Below, piece by piece: positions 8,035 to 16,803 of a stretch of 64,000 nucleotides of DNA. The DNA comes from Abyssibius sp040880065 (lineage in GTDB: Bacteria; Pseudomonadota; Alphaproteobacteria; Rhodobacterales; Rhodobacteraceae): assembly GCA_040880065.1 (NCBI GenBank), contig JBBDJE010000054.1:1-64000 (forward strand), read 5' to 3'. Position 1 is the first letter of the stretch; the number at the start of each line of letters is the position of its first letter. The notes beneath the pieces were generated by a model. That model saw nothing but the letters and a program-made list of their open reading frames with translations, had not been told where the DNA came from and made no database searches. The position numbers and the translations under genes are program-made.

Positions 8035-8957
8035 AACATTTCCTCGATATTCACCAAACCGCACCAGACGCGCTTGCGCATATCATTGCCCAGGCGCGGC
8101 GGATTAAAGATGCACGCGCCGGGCAGCCCAAGGGCACCAAAGATGCCGAACAGCCACTGGCCGGGCATATGGTGGCGCTGATCTTTGAAAAACCATCAAC
8201 CCGCACGCGTGTTTCGTTTGATGTTGGCGTGCGTCAGATGGGCGGGGAGACCATGGTGCTGTCGGGGCGCGAAATGCAGCTTGGCCATGGCGAAACCATT
8301 GCCGACACGGCGCGCGTGCTGAGCCGCTATGTGGACCTGATCATGATCCGCACCTTTGAGGAAGCCACCTTACTGGAAATGGCGGAACACGCCACCGTGC
8401 CGGTCATCAACGGGCTGACCAACCGCACGCATCCCTGCCAGATCATGGCCGATATCATGACCTATGAAGAGCAGCGCGGCAGCATTCGCGGCAAGAAGGT
8501 AGTTTGGGCGGGCGATGGCAACAATGTCTGCACCTCGTGGCTGCATGCGGCGGGGCAGTTTGGCTTTGATATGACCTTCACCGGCCCACCAACGCTGGAC
8601 CCGGAAGCCGAGGCTGTGGTGTTTGCGCGCAACGCCGGTGTGCGTGTGAGCATCGAGCGCGACCCGGCGCTGGCTGTGGCGGGGGCCGATCTGGTGGTGA
8701 CCGATACATGGGTCAGCATGCATGACCCGGAATCGGCCAAGGAACGCCGCCACAACCAGCTTCGCCCCTATCAGGTGAACGAGGCGCTGATGGCCAAGGC
8801 CAGCCCCAAGGCTTTGTTCATGCATTGCCTGCCCGCGCATCGCAATGACGAGGTGACCAGCGCGGTCATGGATGGCCCGCAATCGGTGATTTTTGACGAG
8901 GCCGAGAATCGGCTGCACGCGCAAAAGGCCGTTATGCGCTGGTGTTTGGGCGCATAG
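8031..8957 (+). CDS. argF: Ornithine carbamoyltransferase
   Basis: The enzyme transfers the carbamoyl group from carbamoyl phosphate to ornithine to give citrulline. The 308-residue protein carries the carbamoyl phosphate motif STRTR (56-60), HPCQ (134-137), the ornithine-loop VSMHDP (228-233) and HCLP (265-268), all intact. The start overlaps the argD stop (ATGA). This is the catabolic/anabolic-neutral core form, and anabolic use is inferred from linkage to argD. argG and argH are not in the window. Confidence 0.96.
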   Translation: MKHFLDIHQTAPDALAHIIAQARRIKDARAGQPKGTKDAEQPLAGHMVALIFEKPSTRTRVSFDVGVRQMGGETMVLSGREMQLGHGETIADTARVLSRYVDLIMIRTFEEATLLEMAEHATVPVINGLTNRTHPCQIMADIMTYEEQRGSIRGKKVVWAGDGNNVCTSWLHAAGQFGFDMTFTGPPTLDPEAEAVVFARNAGVRVSIERDPALAVAGADLVVTDTWVSMHDPESAKERRHNQLRPYQVNEALMAKASPKALFMHCLPAHRNDEVTSAVMDGPQSVIFDEAENRLHAQKAVMRWCLGA

Positions 8958-9087
8958 GCTAACCGCGGCTTGACGAACAGGAAGATCAAAGCTTGCTCTG
9001 GGCTGCGGGCGCAACTAGGTTCATGACCGAGGACGACCTCGGCCATAAAGGACAGAATTTCGGGACGGCCCGTGAGCGAGGACTATC

Positions 9088-9546
9088 ATGCGCAAAACCG
9101 CCGACCGGATTCGCCATGCGATCAGCTTTGAAATTATCGGCTTGGTGCTTGTTACCCCGCTGGGGGCTTGGGCCTTTGACTTGCCGTTGCACAGCATTGG
9201 CGTTTTGGCGCTAGTGGCCGCAACATTGGCGACGATGTGGAACTATATTTTCAACTACGGGTTTGATCGCGCCATGCTGCGGCTGCGCGGCGATGTCGGC
9301 AAAAAGGTCTGGCACCGCGTGCTGCATGCGGTGCTGTTCGAGTTGGGGCTGCTGATTATTCTGGTGCCGCTGATTGCATGGCATCTTGATATTTCTCTGA
9401 TGGCGGCCTTCATTATGGATGTGGCTTTCGCGCTGTTCTACCTTGTTTATGCCTTTGTGTTTAACTGGCTTTACGACGTGGTTTTCCCCGTGCCCAACCC
9501 CACGGGCGGTGCGGGCAGCGCGCCCATTGCACCGTCCCAGTCATAG
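9088..9546 (+). CDS. PACE family efflux transporter
   Basis: A 152-residue protein with four predicted membrane helices in two similar halves. The repeats begin RIRHAISFEIIGL and RVLHAVLFELGLL, and each is followed by a helix with an FN or MDV/FN pattern. This tandem two-helix architecture is that of proteobacterial antimicrobial compound efflux (PACE) proteins, which export chlorhexidine and related biocides and probably natural polyamines. An AGCGAGGA site precedes the ATG. Its last 75 bases overlap the 3' end of the opposite-strand acetyltransferase gene, so the two are convergent and interleaved. Confidence 0.8.
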   Translation: MRKTADRIRHAISFEIIGLVLVTPLGAWAFDLPLHSIGVLALVAATLATMWNYIFNYGFDRAMLRLRGDVGKKVWHRVLHAVLFELGLLIILVPLIAWHLDISLMAAFIMDVAFALFYLVYAFVFNWLYDVVFPVPNPTGGAGSAPIAPSQS

Positions 9547-9956
9547 ACAACAATCTCGGTGGTTTTGCGGCCTTCAAGACGGGTGTAAAGCCCGCGCGCC
9601 GCAGTATTGTCATGTTCTGTGGCAAGCCAGATGCCCGCACAGCCCCGCAAGCGCAACTGCTTGAAAAGCGTGGTGCAAATGGCGCTGCCAATGCCGCGGC
9701 GCCGGTGGTCGGGATGGACGCCAACCTCGTTGATAAAGCCCGCCGGCGGTTTGTCGGGGTGCAGCATGATCACAGCACTGCCCATGCCAACCGGAATGTC
9801 ATTGAGTAATGCCAACACCATTTCGTGGCGCGGGTCGCCCAGAAAAGCGGCGGCTTGTGCGGGGTTTATCGGGTTGTCAAAAACGCCTTCGGGCACGCGC
9901 ATGAGCAGGGCCAAATCGGCAGGGCCAAGGCGGTAAAGCGAAACCGTGTCGCTCAT
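9471..9956 (-). CDS. GNAT family N-acetyltransferase
   Basis: A 161-residue acetyltransferase with motif A EVGVHPDHRRRGIGSAIC at about residues 79-96 and the downstream ATEHDNTAARGLYTRLEG segment, both typical of GNAT enzymes acting on small molecules or peptide termini. The acceptor is unknown. The C-terminal residues after the acetyltransferase fold (GAMGALPAPP onward) are poorly conserved in look and overlap the PACE gene on the other strand. It transcribes away from the Anbu operon. Confidence 0.78.
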   Translation of the reverse strand: MSDTVSLYRLGPADLALLMRVPEGVFDNPINPAQAAAFLGDPRHEMVLALLNDIPVGMGSAVIMLHPDKPPAGFINEVGVHPDHRRRGIGSAICTTLFKQLRLRGCAGIWLATEHDNTAARGLYTRLEGRKTTEIVVYDWDGAMGALPAPPVGLGTGKTTS

Positions 9957-10160
9957 TGCTGTGGCCCGCTTTGAGATTCCATTTTGATGCGCCTTGTTTT
10001 GGTTGAATTTGGGTTTGGCTGAATTTGGGGCGTGTTTTCGTTTGCTGCCTAAAATTCATACATAATGCAGAGTATGAGGTCTGGCAAACCCGCCCCCTTA
10101 TGTGCCGCGCCTGGCATCGCCATTGACGTTGCGGCGAAATTAAGAAACGCTGGGTGCAAC

Positions 10161-11594
10161 ATGAGCAGCATGAATAAACCCGCTTTTTTCAACGAAATGT
10201 ATGACGGCGACGTATTGCGCCCGGCCTATGAACATATTGTCGAGCTGTTTGCCAAATATTCCCCCGACGAGTTGGCGCTGAAAAAGGCCGAAGCTGAAAC
10301 GATTTTCCGCCGCCTTGGCATTACCTTCGCGGTCTATGGCGAGGAGAACAATGCCGAGCGGCTGATTCCGTTTGATATGATGCCGCGGGTGTTTCTGGAA
10401 AGCGAATGGCGGCGGCTGGAGCGTGGTGTGAAGCAACGCGCCCGCGCGCTGAACGCGTTTTTATGGGATGTTTACCACCGCGGCGAGATAATCCGCTCGG
10501 GGCGGATTCCGGCGGAACTCGTGTATTGCAACGCGGCTTACGAGCCGTCGATGGTGGGGATTACCCCTTCGCGCAAGATTTATTCGCATATCATCGGCAT
10601 TGACCTTGTGCGCACCGGGCTTGGCGAATTTTATGTGCTTGAGGATAACTGCCGCACGCCTTCGGGCGTGTCATACATGCTGGAAAACCGCGAAATCATG
10701 ATGCGGATGTTCCCCGACCTTTTCCACCGCGCACGGGTCGAGCCGATTGACAATTACCCCGACGCGCTACGCAGAACGCTGCTATCGGTGGCACCCGTCA
10801 AATGCGATGGCGCGCCCTGTGCGGTAATTTTAACGCCCGGCGCGTTCAATTCCGCCTATTACGAGCATTCCTTTCTGGCCGACCAGATGGGGCTTGAACT
10901 GGTCGAGGGCTCGGATTTGTTCGTGGATGGCGACTATTGCTATATGCGCACAACGCGCGGCCCCAAGCGGGTGGATGTGATCTATCGCCGCATTGATGAT
11001 GCCTTTCTTGACCCGCTTTGCTTTAACCCGGACTCATTGGTCGGTGTGCCGGGGCTGATGAATGTCTATCGCTCGGGTGGCGTGCAGATCTGTTCCGCCC
11101 CCGGTGCGGGCGTGGCCGATGACAAGGCGGTTTACACCTATGTGCCCGAGATGATCCGCTTTTATCTGGGTGAAGAGCCAATCTTGAAAAACGTGCCGAC
11201 ATGGATGTGCCACAAGCAAGATGACCTGACCTATGTGCTTGAAAACCTGAAAGATCTTGTGGTCAAAGAGGTGCATGGTTCGGGCGGTTACGGCATGCTG
11301 GTTGGCCCTGCGGCAACCAAGGCCGAGATTGAAACCTACGGCGCGCGCATCAAGGCCGACCCTGCCGCGTTTATTGCCCAGCCAACGCTGGCGCTTTCCA
11401 CCAGCCCGACATTCGTTGAAAGCGGGCTTGCGCCGCGTCATGTGGATTTGCGGCCCTATTGCCTTGTGGGTGAAAAGGTTACGCTTGTGCCGGGCGGGCT
11501 GACGCGGGTGGCCATGCGCGAAGGCTCGCTTGTGGTGAATTCCAGCCAGGGCGGCGGGGTAAAAGATACATGGGTGATTGCCGACGATGCTTAG
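10161..11594 (+). CDS. Circularly permuted ATP-grasp protein (Anbu operon)
   Basis: A 477-residue protein of the COG2308 family (former DUF404/DUF407), a circularly permuted ATP-grasp ligase. Characteristic stretches are FNEMYDGDVLRPAYEHI near the N-terminus, LEDNCRTPSGVSYMLENR, and KEVHGSGGYGMLVGPAA, which corresponds to the nucleotide-binding region. ATP-grasp enzymes make amide bonds from acyl phosphates, so a peptide or peptide-tag ligase has been proposed. I chose the ATG at 10161 over 10065 because it gives the family length. It leads a tight four-gene operon with the alpha-E, transglutaminase and Anbu genes; its end overlaps the alpha-E start by eight bases. Confidence 0.88.
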   Translation: MSSMNKPAFFNEMYDGDVLRPAYEHIVELFAKYSPDELALKKAEAETIFRRLGITFAVYGEENNAERLIPFDMMPRVFLESEWRRLERGVKQRARALNAFLWDVYHRGEIIRSGRIPAELVYCNAAYEPSMVGITPSRKIYSHIIGIDLVRTGLGEFYVLEDNCRTPSGVSYMLENREIMMRMFPDLFHRARVEPIDNYPDALRRTLLSVAPVKCDGAPCAVILTPGAFNSAYYEHSFLADQMGLELVEGSDLFVDGDYCYMRTTRGPKRVDVIYRRIDDAFLDPLCFNPDSLVGVPGLMNVYRSGGVQICSAPGAGVADDKAVYTYVPEMIRFYLGEEPILKNVPTWMCHKQDDLTYVLENLKDLVVKEVHGSGGYGMLVGPAATKAEIETYGARIKADPAAFIAQPTLALSTSPTFVESGLAPRHVDLRPYCLVGEKVTLVPGGLTRVAMREGSLVVNSSQGGGVKDTWVIADDA

Positions 11595-12531
11595 CAGAAC
11601 CGCAGAAAGCCTGTATTGGGCCGCGCGCTATATGGAGCGCACCGACGCGACAGCGCGGCTGCTTGAGGTGGGCTACCGCATGGCAATGATGCCCACAGCC
11701 TCTGGCGGGCATGCCAACGAGTGGGAATCAGTGCTGGCCGCAGCGGGCGCGGCGCAGGGCTATGCCAACCAGTTTGACGAGGCCACCAAGGTCGATACGG
11801 CAGAGTTTCTGATTTTTGACGAGGCGAACGCCTCGTCCATTCGCAATTGTTTGCGCAGCGCGCGCAACAATCTGCGCGCCGCGCGCACGGCAATTACCTC
11901 GGAGGTGTGGGAGGCGGTGAACGAATCCTACCTGCGCCTGCTGGACATGGAGCAAAAGCGCAACCTGTCCTTGCCCGAGCTGTGCGACTGGACAAAGCGG
12001 CAATCGGCGGTGCTGCGCGGGGCGTTTTCCACCACGCAGCTACGCTCTGACGGCTATGACTTTTTCAACCTCGGCTATTATGTCGAGCGTGCCGACAATA
12101 CCGCGCGGCTGCTCGATGTGAAATATTATGTGCTGTTGCCAACGATCGACATGGTCGGCGGCGAGATCGACCGCTTTCAATGGCTGACATTGCTGCGCGC
12201 GCTCTCGGCGCATCGGGCGTTTCACTGGGCCTATGGCGGCGATATCAGCCCCGACAAGGTGGCGCATTTCCTTATTTTGAACCCGTCCTCGCCACGCTCC
12301 TTGCTGTTTTGCGCCGAACAGGTTGACCGCTACCTGAAGCATCTGTCGCTTGCCAATGGCGCGCGCACACCTGCCGATGACTTCGCTTCGGATATGTTTG
12401 AAGCGCTCGGCACCGCGCGGATTGACGAGATCATGGCGCAGGGCGTGCATGACTTTCTGACCGAGTGCATCAAACGCAATGCCAGGCTGCACCGCTTGAT
12501 TGGTGAGTCTTACCTGTTTGGGGCGGTTTGA
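11587..12531 (+). CDS. Alpha-E domain protein (Anbu operon)
   Basis: A 314-residue all-helical protein of COG2307. It begins with the family signature MLSRTAESLYWAARYMER and contains the repeated AESLYW/YYVERADNTARLLDVKY-type helices (about residues 1-25 and 158-180). The family nearly always occurs beside circularly permuted ATP-grasp proteins and is thought to partner them in a peptide-modifying system; the biochemical role is not established. The ATG at 11587 starts exactly at the signature and overlaps the upstream stop by eight bases, in preference to 11578. Confidence 0.88.
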   Translation: MLSRTAESLYWAARYMERTDATARLLEVGYRMAMMPTASGGHANEWESVLAAAGAAQGYANQFDEATKVDTAEFLIFDEANASSIRNCLRSARNNLRAARTAITSEVWEAVNESYLRLLDMEQKRNLSLPELCDWTKRQSAVLRGAFSTTQLRSDGYDFFNLGYYVERADNTARLLDVKYYVLLPTIDMVGGEIDRFQWLTLLRALSAHRAFHWAYGGDISPDKVAHFLILNPSSPRSLLFCAEQVDRYLKHLSLANGARTPADDFASDMFEALGTARIDEIMAQGVHDFLTECIKRNARLHRLIGESYLFGAV

Positions 12532-12532
12532 T

Positions 12533-13348
12533 ATGTTGCTGAACATCGCGCATTCAACGCATTACAGCTATGCCACGCCGCAAAAGCGCATTGTGCAAAG
12601 CTATCGGCTGCTCCCCTCGCTTTGCGCTAATCAAAAGGTGGTGGCATGGAATGTTTCGGTAGGTGAAGCCACGTTGAGCGAACCATTTACCGAAGGCAAT
12701 GGCGACCGTATTCTGACGATGACCGCCACCGGCCCGGTAAGCGCGCTGACGATTGAAGTCACCGGGCAGGTTGAAACACAAGACCTTGCCGGCGTGCTGA
12801 AAGACCACCGCGAAATGACCAACCCGCTGGCCTATTTGCGTGAAACGCCACTCACAAGGCCCGATGCCACAATGCGTGCGCGTGCCGCCGCGCTGGCGGC
12901 GAGCCATGCAGGCGGCACGCAGCTTGACCTTGCCCATGCGCTGGCCGCCATGACCAACGCCGCAATAGCCTATTTGCCGGGCAGCAGCCATGCGGGCGAC
13001 AGTGCTGCAAGCGCTTGGGCGGCAGGCAAGGGTGTGTGCCAAGACCAGGCGCAAGCGCTTATCGCGCTGGCCCGCGTCTGCGGGTTGCCGGCACGCTATG
13101 TCATCGGCTACCTGTTTGCCGATGCCGATGGCAACAGCCATGAGGCCAGCCATGCTTGGGCAGAATTGCATGTTTCAGGGCTTGGCTGGGTCGGGTTTGA
13201 TGTGGCCAATGCCTGTTGCCCCGATGATCGCTATATCCGCCTTGGATCGGGCCTTGACGCGGCCGACGGGGCGCCTATACGCGGTATAGCTTTTGGTGCA
13301 GGCGCCGAGGGTATGGAAATTAACCTGTCGGTGACTGCCGACCAGTAA
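12533..13348 (+). CDS. Transglutaminase-like protease/amidase (Anbu operon)
   Basis: A 271-residue protein with an N-terminal beta-rich domain (about 1-90, typical of bacterial transglutaminase N-terminal domains) and a transglutaminase-like core. The catalytic triad is visible: Cys169 in GVCQDQA, His207 in SHAWAEL and Asp223 in GFDVAN. Such enzymes form, cleave or exchange amide bonds. The ATG at 12533 lies one base after the alpha-E stop, which fits a coupled operon better than the frame's first ATG at 12500. A cytoplasmic location is likely, because no signal peptide is seen. Confidence 0.88.
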   Translation: MLLNIAHSTHYSYATPQKRIVQSYRLLPSLCANQKVVAWNVSVGEATLSEPFTEGNGDRILTMTATGPVSALTIEVTGQVETQDLAGVLKDHREMTNPLAYLRETPLTRPDATMRARAAALAASHAGGTQLDLAHALAAMTNAAIAYLPGSSHAGDSAASAWAAGKGVCQDQAQALIALARVCGLPARYVIGYLFADADGNSHEASHAWAELHVSGLGWVGFDVANACCPDDRYIRLGSGLDAADGAPIRGIAFGAGAEGMEINLSVTADQ

Positions 13349-13360
13349 AAGAGCCCGAAC

Positions 13361-14080
13361 ATGACCTATTGTGTTGGTCTGCTGTTAAATGCCGGAATGG
13401 TGTTGCTGGCCGACACCCGCACAAATGCGGGCGTTGACAATATCGCCACCTATCAAAAGATGTTCACCTTTGAAGTGCCGGGCGAGCGGGTGATCGTGAT
13501 CATGACCGCCGGCAGCCTTTCGGTGTCGCAAAATGTGATTTCGCGGCTGCAAGAAGACATTGCCGACCCCGATATCGCGCCTGAAAATTGCATCATGCGC
13601 ACCCGATCCATGCTGACCGTGGCGCAGATCATCGGCGACAAGCTGGCCGATGTCAGCCATGATATCAACCAGCGCATGGCGCGGATGAGTCAGGCGGCAA
13701 GCGCGTCAATACTGGTGGCTGGCCAAAGGAAGGGTGGTGTTGCGCGGATGTTTCACATCTACCCCGAAGGCAATTTCATCGAGGCTGCTGCCGACACGCC
13801 ATATTTGCAGATTGGCGAACATAAATACGGTAAACCGCTGCTGGACCGGGTAATAACGCCCGAAACATCGCTTGAAGACGGGCGCAAGGCGGTGCTGCTG
13901 TCGATGGATTCGACCCTGCGATCGAACCTGTCGGTGGGCATGCCGCTGGACCTTTCGATCATCCGCGACGGCGCTTGCAAAATTGACCGCCAAGAGCGGA
14001 TAGAAGCAGATAACGCCGATTTTCGCGCCATGTCCGAAGCATGGTCAAAGGCGCTGCGCGACAGTTTCAGCGCGGTTTGA
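13361..14080 (+). CDS. Anbu, proteasome-related Ntn-hydrolase
   Basis: A 239-residue member of COG3484 (Anbu, ancestral beta subunit), related to HslV and proteasome beta subunits. Removal of Met1 exposes Thr1 (TYCVG), the nucleophile. Asp17 (LLADTRTN) and Lys32 (TYQKMF) sit at the expected active-site spacing, and the following TAGSLSVSQN segment is family-like. Known Anbu proteins assemble into open helical rings. Its natural substrate is unknown. It ends the four-gene operon, 12 bases after the transglutaminase gene, which suggests that the products make and then process an unidentified peptide or isopeptide. Confidence 0.9.
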   Translation: MTYCVGLLLNAGMVLLADTRTNAGVDNIATYQKMFTFEVPGERVIVIMTAGSLSVSQNVISRLQEDIADPDIAPENCIMRTRSMLTVAQIIGDKLADVSHDINQRMARMSQAASASILVAGQRKGGVARMFHIYPEGNFIEAAADTPYLQIGEHKYGKPLLDRVITPETSLEDGRKAVLLSMDSTLRSNLSVGMPLDLSIIRDGACKIDRQERIEADNADFRAMSEAWSKALRDSFSAV

Positions 14081-14092
14081 TGGTGGGCTGAC

Positions 14093-14584
14093 ATGGCCGA
14101 ACATATGTCGGGCATAGTGCTCACGGGCCATGGCGGGCCGGAATGTTTGCAATGGCGCGATGATCTGCCGGTGCCGCAACCCATGGCAGGCGAGGTGCTT
14201 GTGCGGCTTGGCGCTGCGGCGGTGAACAATACCGATATCAACACGCGGCTGGCATGGTATTCCAAGGGTGATGGCACGGCGGATGATGCCAGTTGGGCGG
14301 GTGTTCCAATCAGCTTTCCGCGGGTGCAGGGCATAGATGGCTGCGGCAAGATTGCCGGGCCGGTCGTGCCGCTTGACCTGCGCACGCTTTATTTGAAAGA
14401 CCTGTCGTTTTACGGCTGCACCGCGCTGAATGACGGTGTTTTCGCAGCACTTGTGGCGCATATCGAAGCTAAGCGGATCAAGCCGCTGATCGCTGCCGAA
14501 TACAGCCTGCGCGATATTGGCGCGGCGCAGGCGGCATTTGCTGAAAAGCAGCATATTGGCAAGATTGTGCTGTTGCATGACTGA
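14093..14584 (+). pseudogene. Internally deleted zinc-type alcohol dehydrogenase/quinone oxidoreductase
   Basis: The 163-residue frame starts like an MDR oxidoreductase GroES domain (GPECLQWRDDLPVPQP, then VNNTDINTR and RVQGIDGCGKI) and ends like the C-terminal part of the same family (LDLRTLYLKDLSFYGCT and IAAEYSLRDIGAAQAAF). The Rossmann NAD(P)-binding domain that should separate them, roughly 170-180 residues, is absent. The join lies near 14350 and keeps the reading frame. Without a cofactor domain the product should have no dehydrogenase activity, so I treat it as a degenerate gene, although a retained truncated protein cannot be excluded. Its stop overlaps the gntK start by eight bases. 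Confidence 0.72.
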
Positions 14585-15071
14585 GCTGCGCAAACTTGTG
14601 GTGATGGGCGTTTCGGGCTGTGGCAAGTCGACCTTCGGGCAGGCATTGGCGCGGGCACTGGGCCTTGCATTTTGCGATGGGGATGATTTGCATCCGGCGG
14701 AAAACATTGCAAAAATGGCCGCGGGCCTGCCGCTGAGCGATGCTGACCGCGCCCCGTGGCTGGCACAGGTCGGCCTGCATTTGGCCGGTGATGGTGGCCG
14801 TGTGATTGCCTGTTCGGCGCTGAAGCGCGCCTATCGTAACACCATTCGCAGCCACGCGCCCGGAGCCGTGTTCGTGCATCTGCACGGTGCGCACGACATT
14901 CTGGCGGCACGAATGAGCGTGCGGCCCGGCCATTTCATGCCCGCCGCGTTGCTTGACAGCCAATTGGCAACACTGGAGCCGCCCGCACCCGACGAGCATG
15001 CCATTCAGGTGGATATTGCCCTGCCGCCGCAGGGCCAGCTTGCCAAGGTTCTGGCGGCGCTAGGCCTGTAA
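14577..15071 (+). CDS. gntK: Gluconokinase
   Basis: A 164-residue P-loop kinase that phosphorylates gluconate to 6-phosphogluconate, feeding the Entner-Doudoroff or pentose phosphate pathway. The Walker A GVSGCGKST (11-19) is followed by the family segment FCDGDDLHPAENIAKM and LSDADRAPWLAQ. A later RPGHFMP stretch matches the gluconokinase lid region. The start at 14577 fits the family better than 14517 and overlaps the deleted oxidoreductase gene. Its 3' end overlaps the convergent DUF1428 gene by 12 bases. Confidence 0.88.
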   Translation: MTELRKLVVMGVSGCGKSTFGQALARALGLAFCDGDDLHPAENIAKMAAGLPLSDADRAPWLAQVGLHLAGDGGRVIACSALKRAYRNTIRSHAPGAVFVHLHGAHDILAARMSVRPGHFMPAALLDSQLATLEPPAPDEHAIQVDIALPPQGQLAKVLAALGL

Positions 15072-15410
15072 GAGCGGCTCAAAGCCACCCCAGATCATCC
15101 GCTGGCCATCTAGCGGCATGTCGGCGAATATCGCGTCAAGGCGCGCATCTTGCATGCCCTCATTCATGCATCTATCGCGCGTGGCCTTGTCGGGGAATAC
15201 CAGCCATGACAGCACAACGGTTTCATCTGCCTCAAGCTTCAGCGCCTGCGCAAAGGAGGTGACCTCGCCATCCGGCACATCATCGCCCCAGGCCTCGATC
15301 GTGCTGATCGCGCCGTAGTCTTTCATGACCTCGAACATCGCGGCGGTCAGCTCTGCGTATTTCGCCTTTTGTGCGGTCTTGACCGGCACGAGCGCGCCTT
15401 GAATATACAT
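15060..15410 (-). CDS. DUF1428 family protein
   Basis: A 116-residue small alpha/beta protein of the DUF1428 family (dimeric ferredoxin-like barrel fold). It starts MYIQGALVPV and contains the conserved WGDDVPDGEVTSF and FPDKATRDRCMNE segments. No biochemical function has been established for the family. A GGAG site precedes the ATG at 15410, which I prefer to 15437. It lies directly downstream of hmgA on the same strand but separated by about 30 bases, so co-transcription is possible. Confidence 0.82.
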   Translation of the reverse strand: MYIQGALVPVKTAQKAKYAELTAAMFEVMKDYGAISTIEAWGDDVPDGEVTSFAQALKLEADETVVLSWLVFPDKATRDRCMNEGMQDARLDAIFADMPLDGQRMIWGGFEPLLQA

Positions 15411-15439
15411 GCGGATTCTCCTTGTGTTGCCGCGCAAGC

Positions 15440-16774
15440 TTATTTCAAGCCCGGTGTGCCGTCGAACTTTTTTTCCAACGAGGTCCAGCAGTCGATGTAG
15501 TCGTCTTGCAAGGGGGCCTCTTTGGCGGCAAAGCGGGTCAGGTGCTGCGGAAAACGGGTTTCGAACATGAACGACATGGTATTATCGAGCTTTTCGGGGC
15601 CAAGATTGGCGTTTGACGCGCCTTCAAACGCCTGTTTGTCGGGGCCATGGGGCAGCATCATGTTATGCAAGCTCATCCCGCCGGGGATAAAGCCCTGCGG
15701 CTTTGCATCATACTGGCCGTAAATATTGCCCATCATCTCGGACATGATGTTTTTATGATACCACGGCGGTCGGAAGGTGTTTTCGGCCACCATCCAGCGT
15801 TCGCGGAACAACACAAAGTCGATATTCGCGGTGCCTTCAACGCCGCTTGGCGCGGTCAGCACGGTGAAGATTGACGGGTCGGGGTGGTCAAACAAGATCG
15901 CACCGACCGGGCAATAGGTGGTCAGGTCATATTTCACAGGGGCGTAGTTGCCGTGCCATGCGACCACATCCAGCGGGCTGTGGCCGATCTCGGTTTCGTG
16001 GAACTGCCCGCACCATTTGACGGTGACCTTCGAGGGGGTTTCGCGGTCTTCAAAGGCGGCGACAGGGGTCTTGAAGTCGCGTCGGTTGGCCATGCAGTTT
16101 GCCCCGATGGGGCCACGACCGGGCAGATCGAACTTCTGGCCGTAATTCTCGCAGACAAAGCCGCGCGCCGGTCCTTCAACCAGCTCGACACGGTAAACCA
16201 GCCCGCGCGGGATGATGGCAATTTCCTGCGGGGCAAGGTCGATGACGCCAAGTTCGGTGCACAGGCGCAGGCGGCCTTCCTGTGGCACGATCAAAAGCTC
16301 AGAATCCGCCGAGAAGAAATACTCATCGACCATCGAGGCGGTGACAAGATAGATATGGCTGGCCATGCCGACCTGTGTGTTCACATCGCCCGCCGTGGTC
16401 ATGGTGTGCATGCCGCTCAGCCATGTGAGCGGGGCGTCGGAATGGGGCAGCGGGTTCCAGCGATACTGGCCAAGCGATATGACATCCGGGTCGATATGCG
16501 GGGCCGATTTCCATTTCGGCAGGTCGATCTTGGCAAAGCGATGCGTGTGCTTGACCGAAGGGCGGATGCGGTAGCACCATGTCCGCTCGTTCTGGTGGCT
16601 GGGCGCGGTGAAGGCCGTGCCGGAGAGCTGTTCGCCATAAAGCCCGTAATTGCACTTTTGCGGCGAGTTCATGCCTTGTGGCAATGCGCCGGGCAGTGCC
16701 TCGGTTTCAAAATCATTGCCGAAACCGGGCATATAGCCGGGGGCGGGCGTGGCAGTGGGGTTGTCATATGTCAT
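15440..16774 (-). CDS. hmgA: Homogentisate 1,2-dioxygenase
   Basis: A 444-residue enzyme that opens the ring of homogentisate to maleylacetoacetate in phenylalanine and tyrosine catabolism. Length and sequence match the cupin-like family throughout: YMPGFGNDFETEALPGALP near the start, the RTWCYRIRPS stretch, and the iron-ligand region with EMMGNIYGQYDAKP and HNMMLPHGPD. The gene is transcribed divergently from a MarR regulator with a dyad between them. The other homogentisate genes, maleylacetoacetate isomerase and fumarylacetoacetase, are not in the window. Confidence 0.96.
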   Translation of the reverse strand: MTYDNPTATPAPGYMPGFGNDFETEALPGALPQGMNSPQKCNYGLYGEQLSGTAFTAPSHQNERTWCYRIRPSVKHTHRFAKIDLPKWKSAPHIDPDVISLGQYRWNPLPHSDAPLTWLSGMHTMTTAGDVNTQVGMASHIYLVTASMVDEYFFSADSELLIVPQEGRLRLCTELGVIDLAPQEIAIIPRGLVYRVELVEGPARGFVCENYGQKFDLPGRGPIGANCMANRRDFKTPVAAFEDRETPSKVTVKWCGQFHETEIGHSPLDVVAWHGNYAPVKYDLTTYCPVGAILFDHPDPSIFTVLTAPSGVEGTANIDFVLFRERWMVAENTFRPPWYHKNIMSEMMGNIYGQYDAKPQGFIPGGMSLHNMMLPHGPDKQAFEGASNANLGPEKLDNTMSFMFETRFPQHLTRFAAKEAPLQDDYIDCWTSLEKKFDGTPGLK

Positions 16775-16803
16775 GGCATGCTCCTTGGTTTGATCGAGTC
16801 GTA

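Noticed and set aside
9027..9042. CCGAGG-ACGA-CCTCGG hairpin between argF and the PACE gene
   Set aside because: Only a 6-base stem without a T-tract, 45 bases before the next start. Not strong enough to call a terminator or a regulator site.
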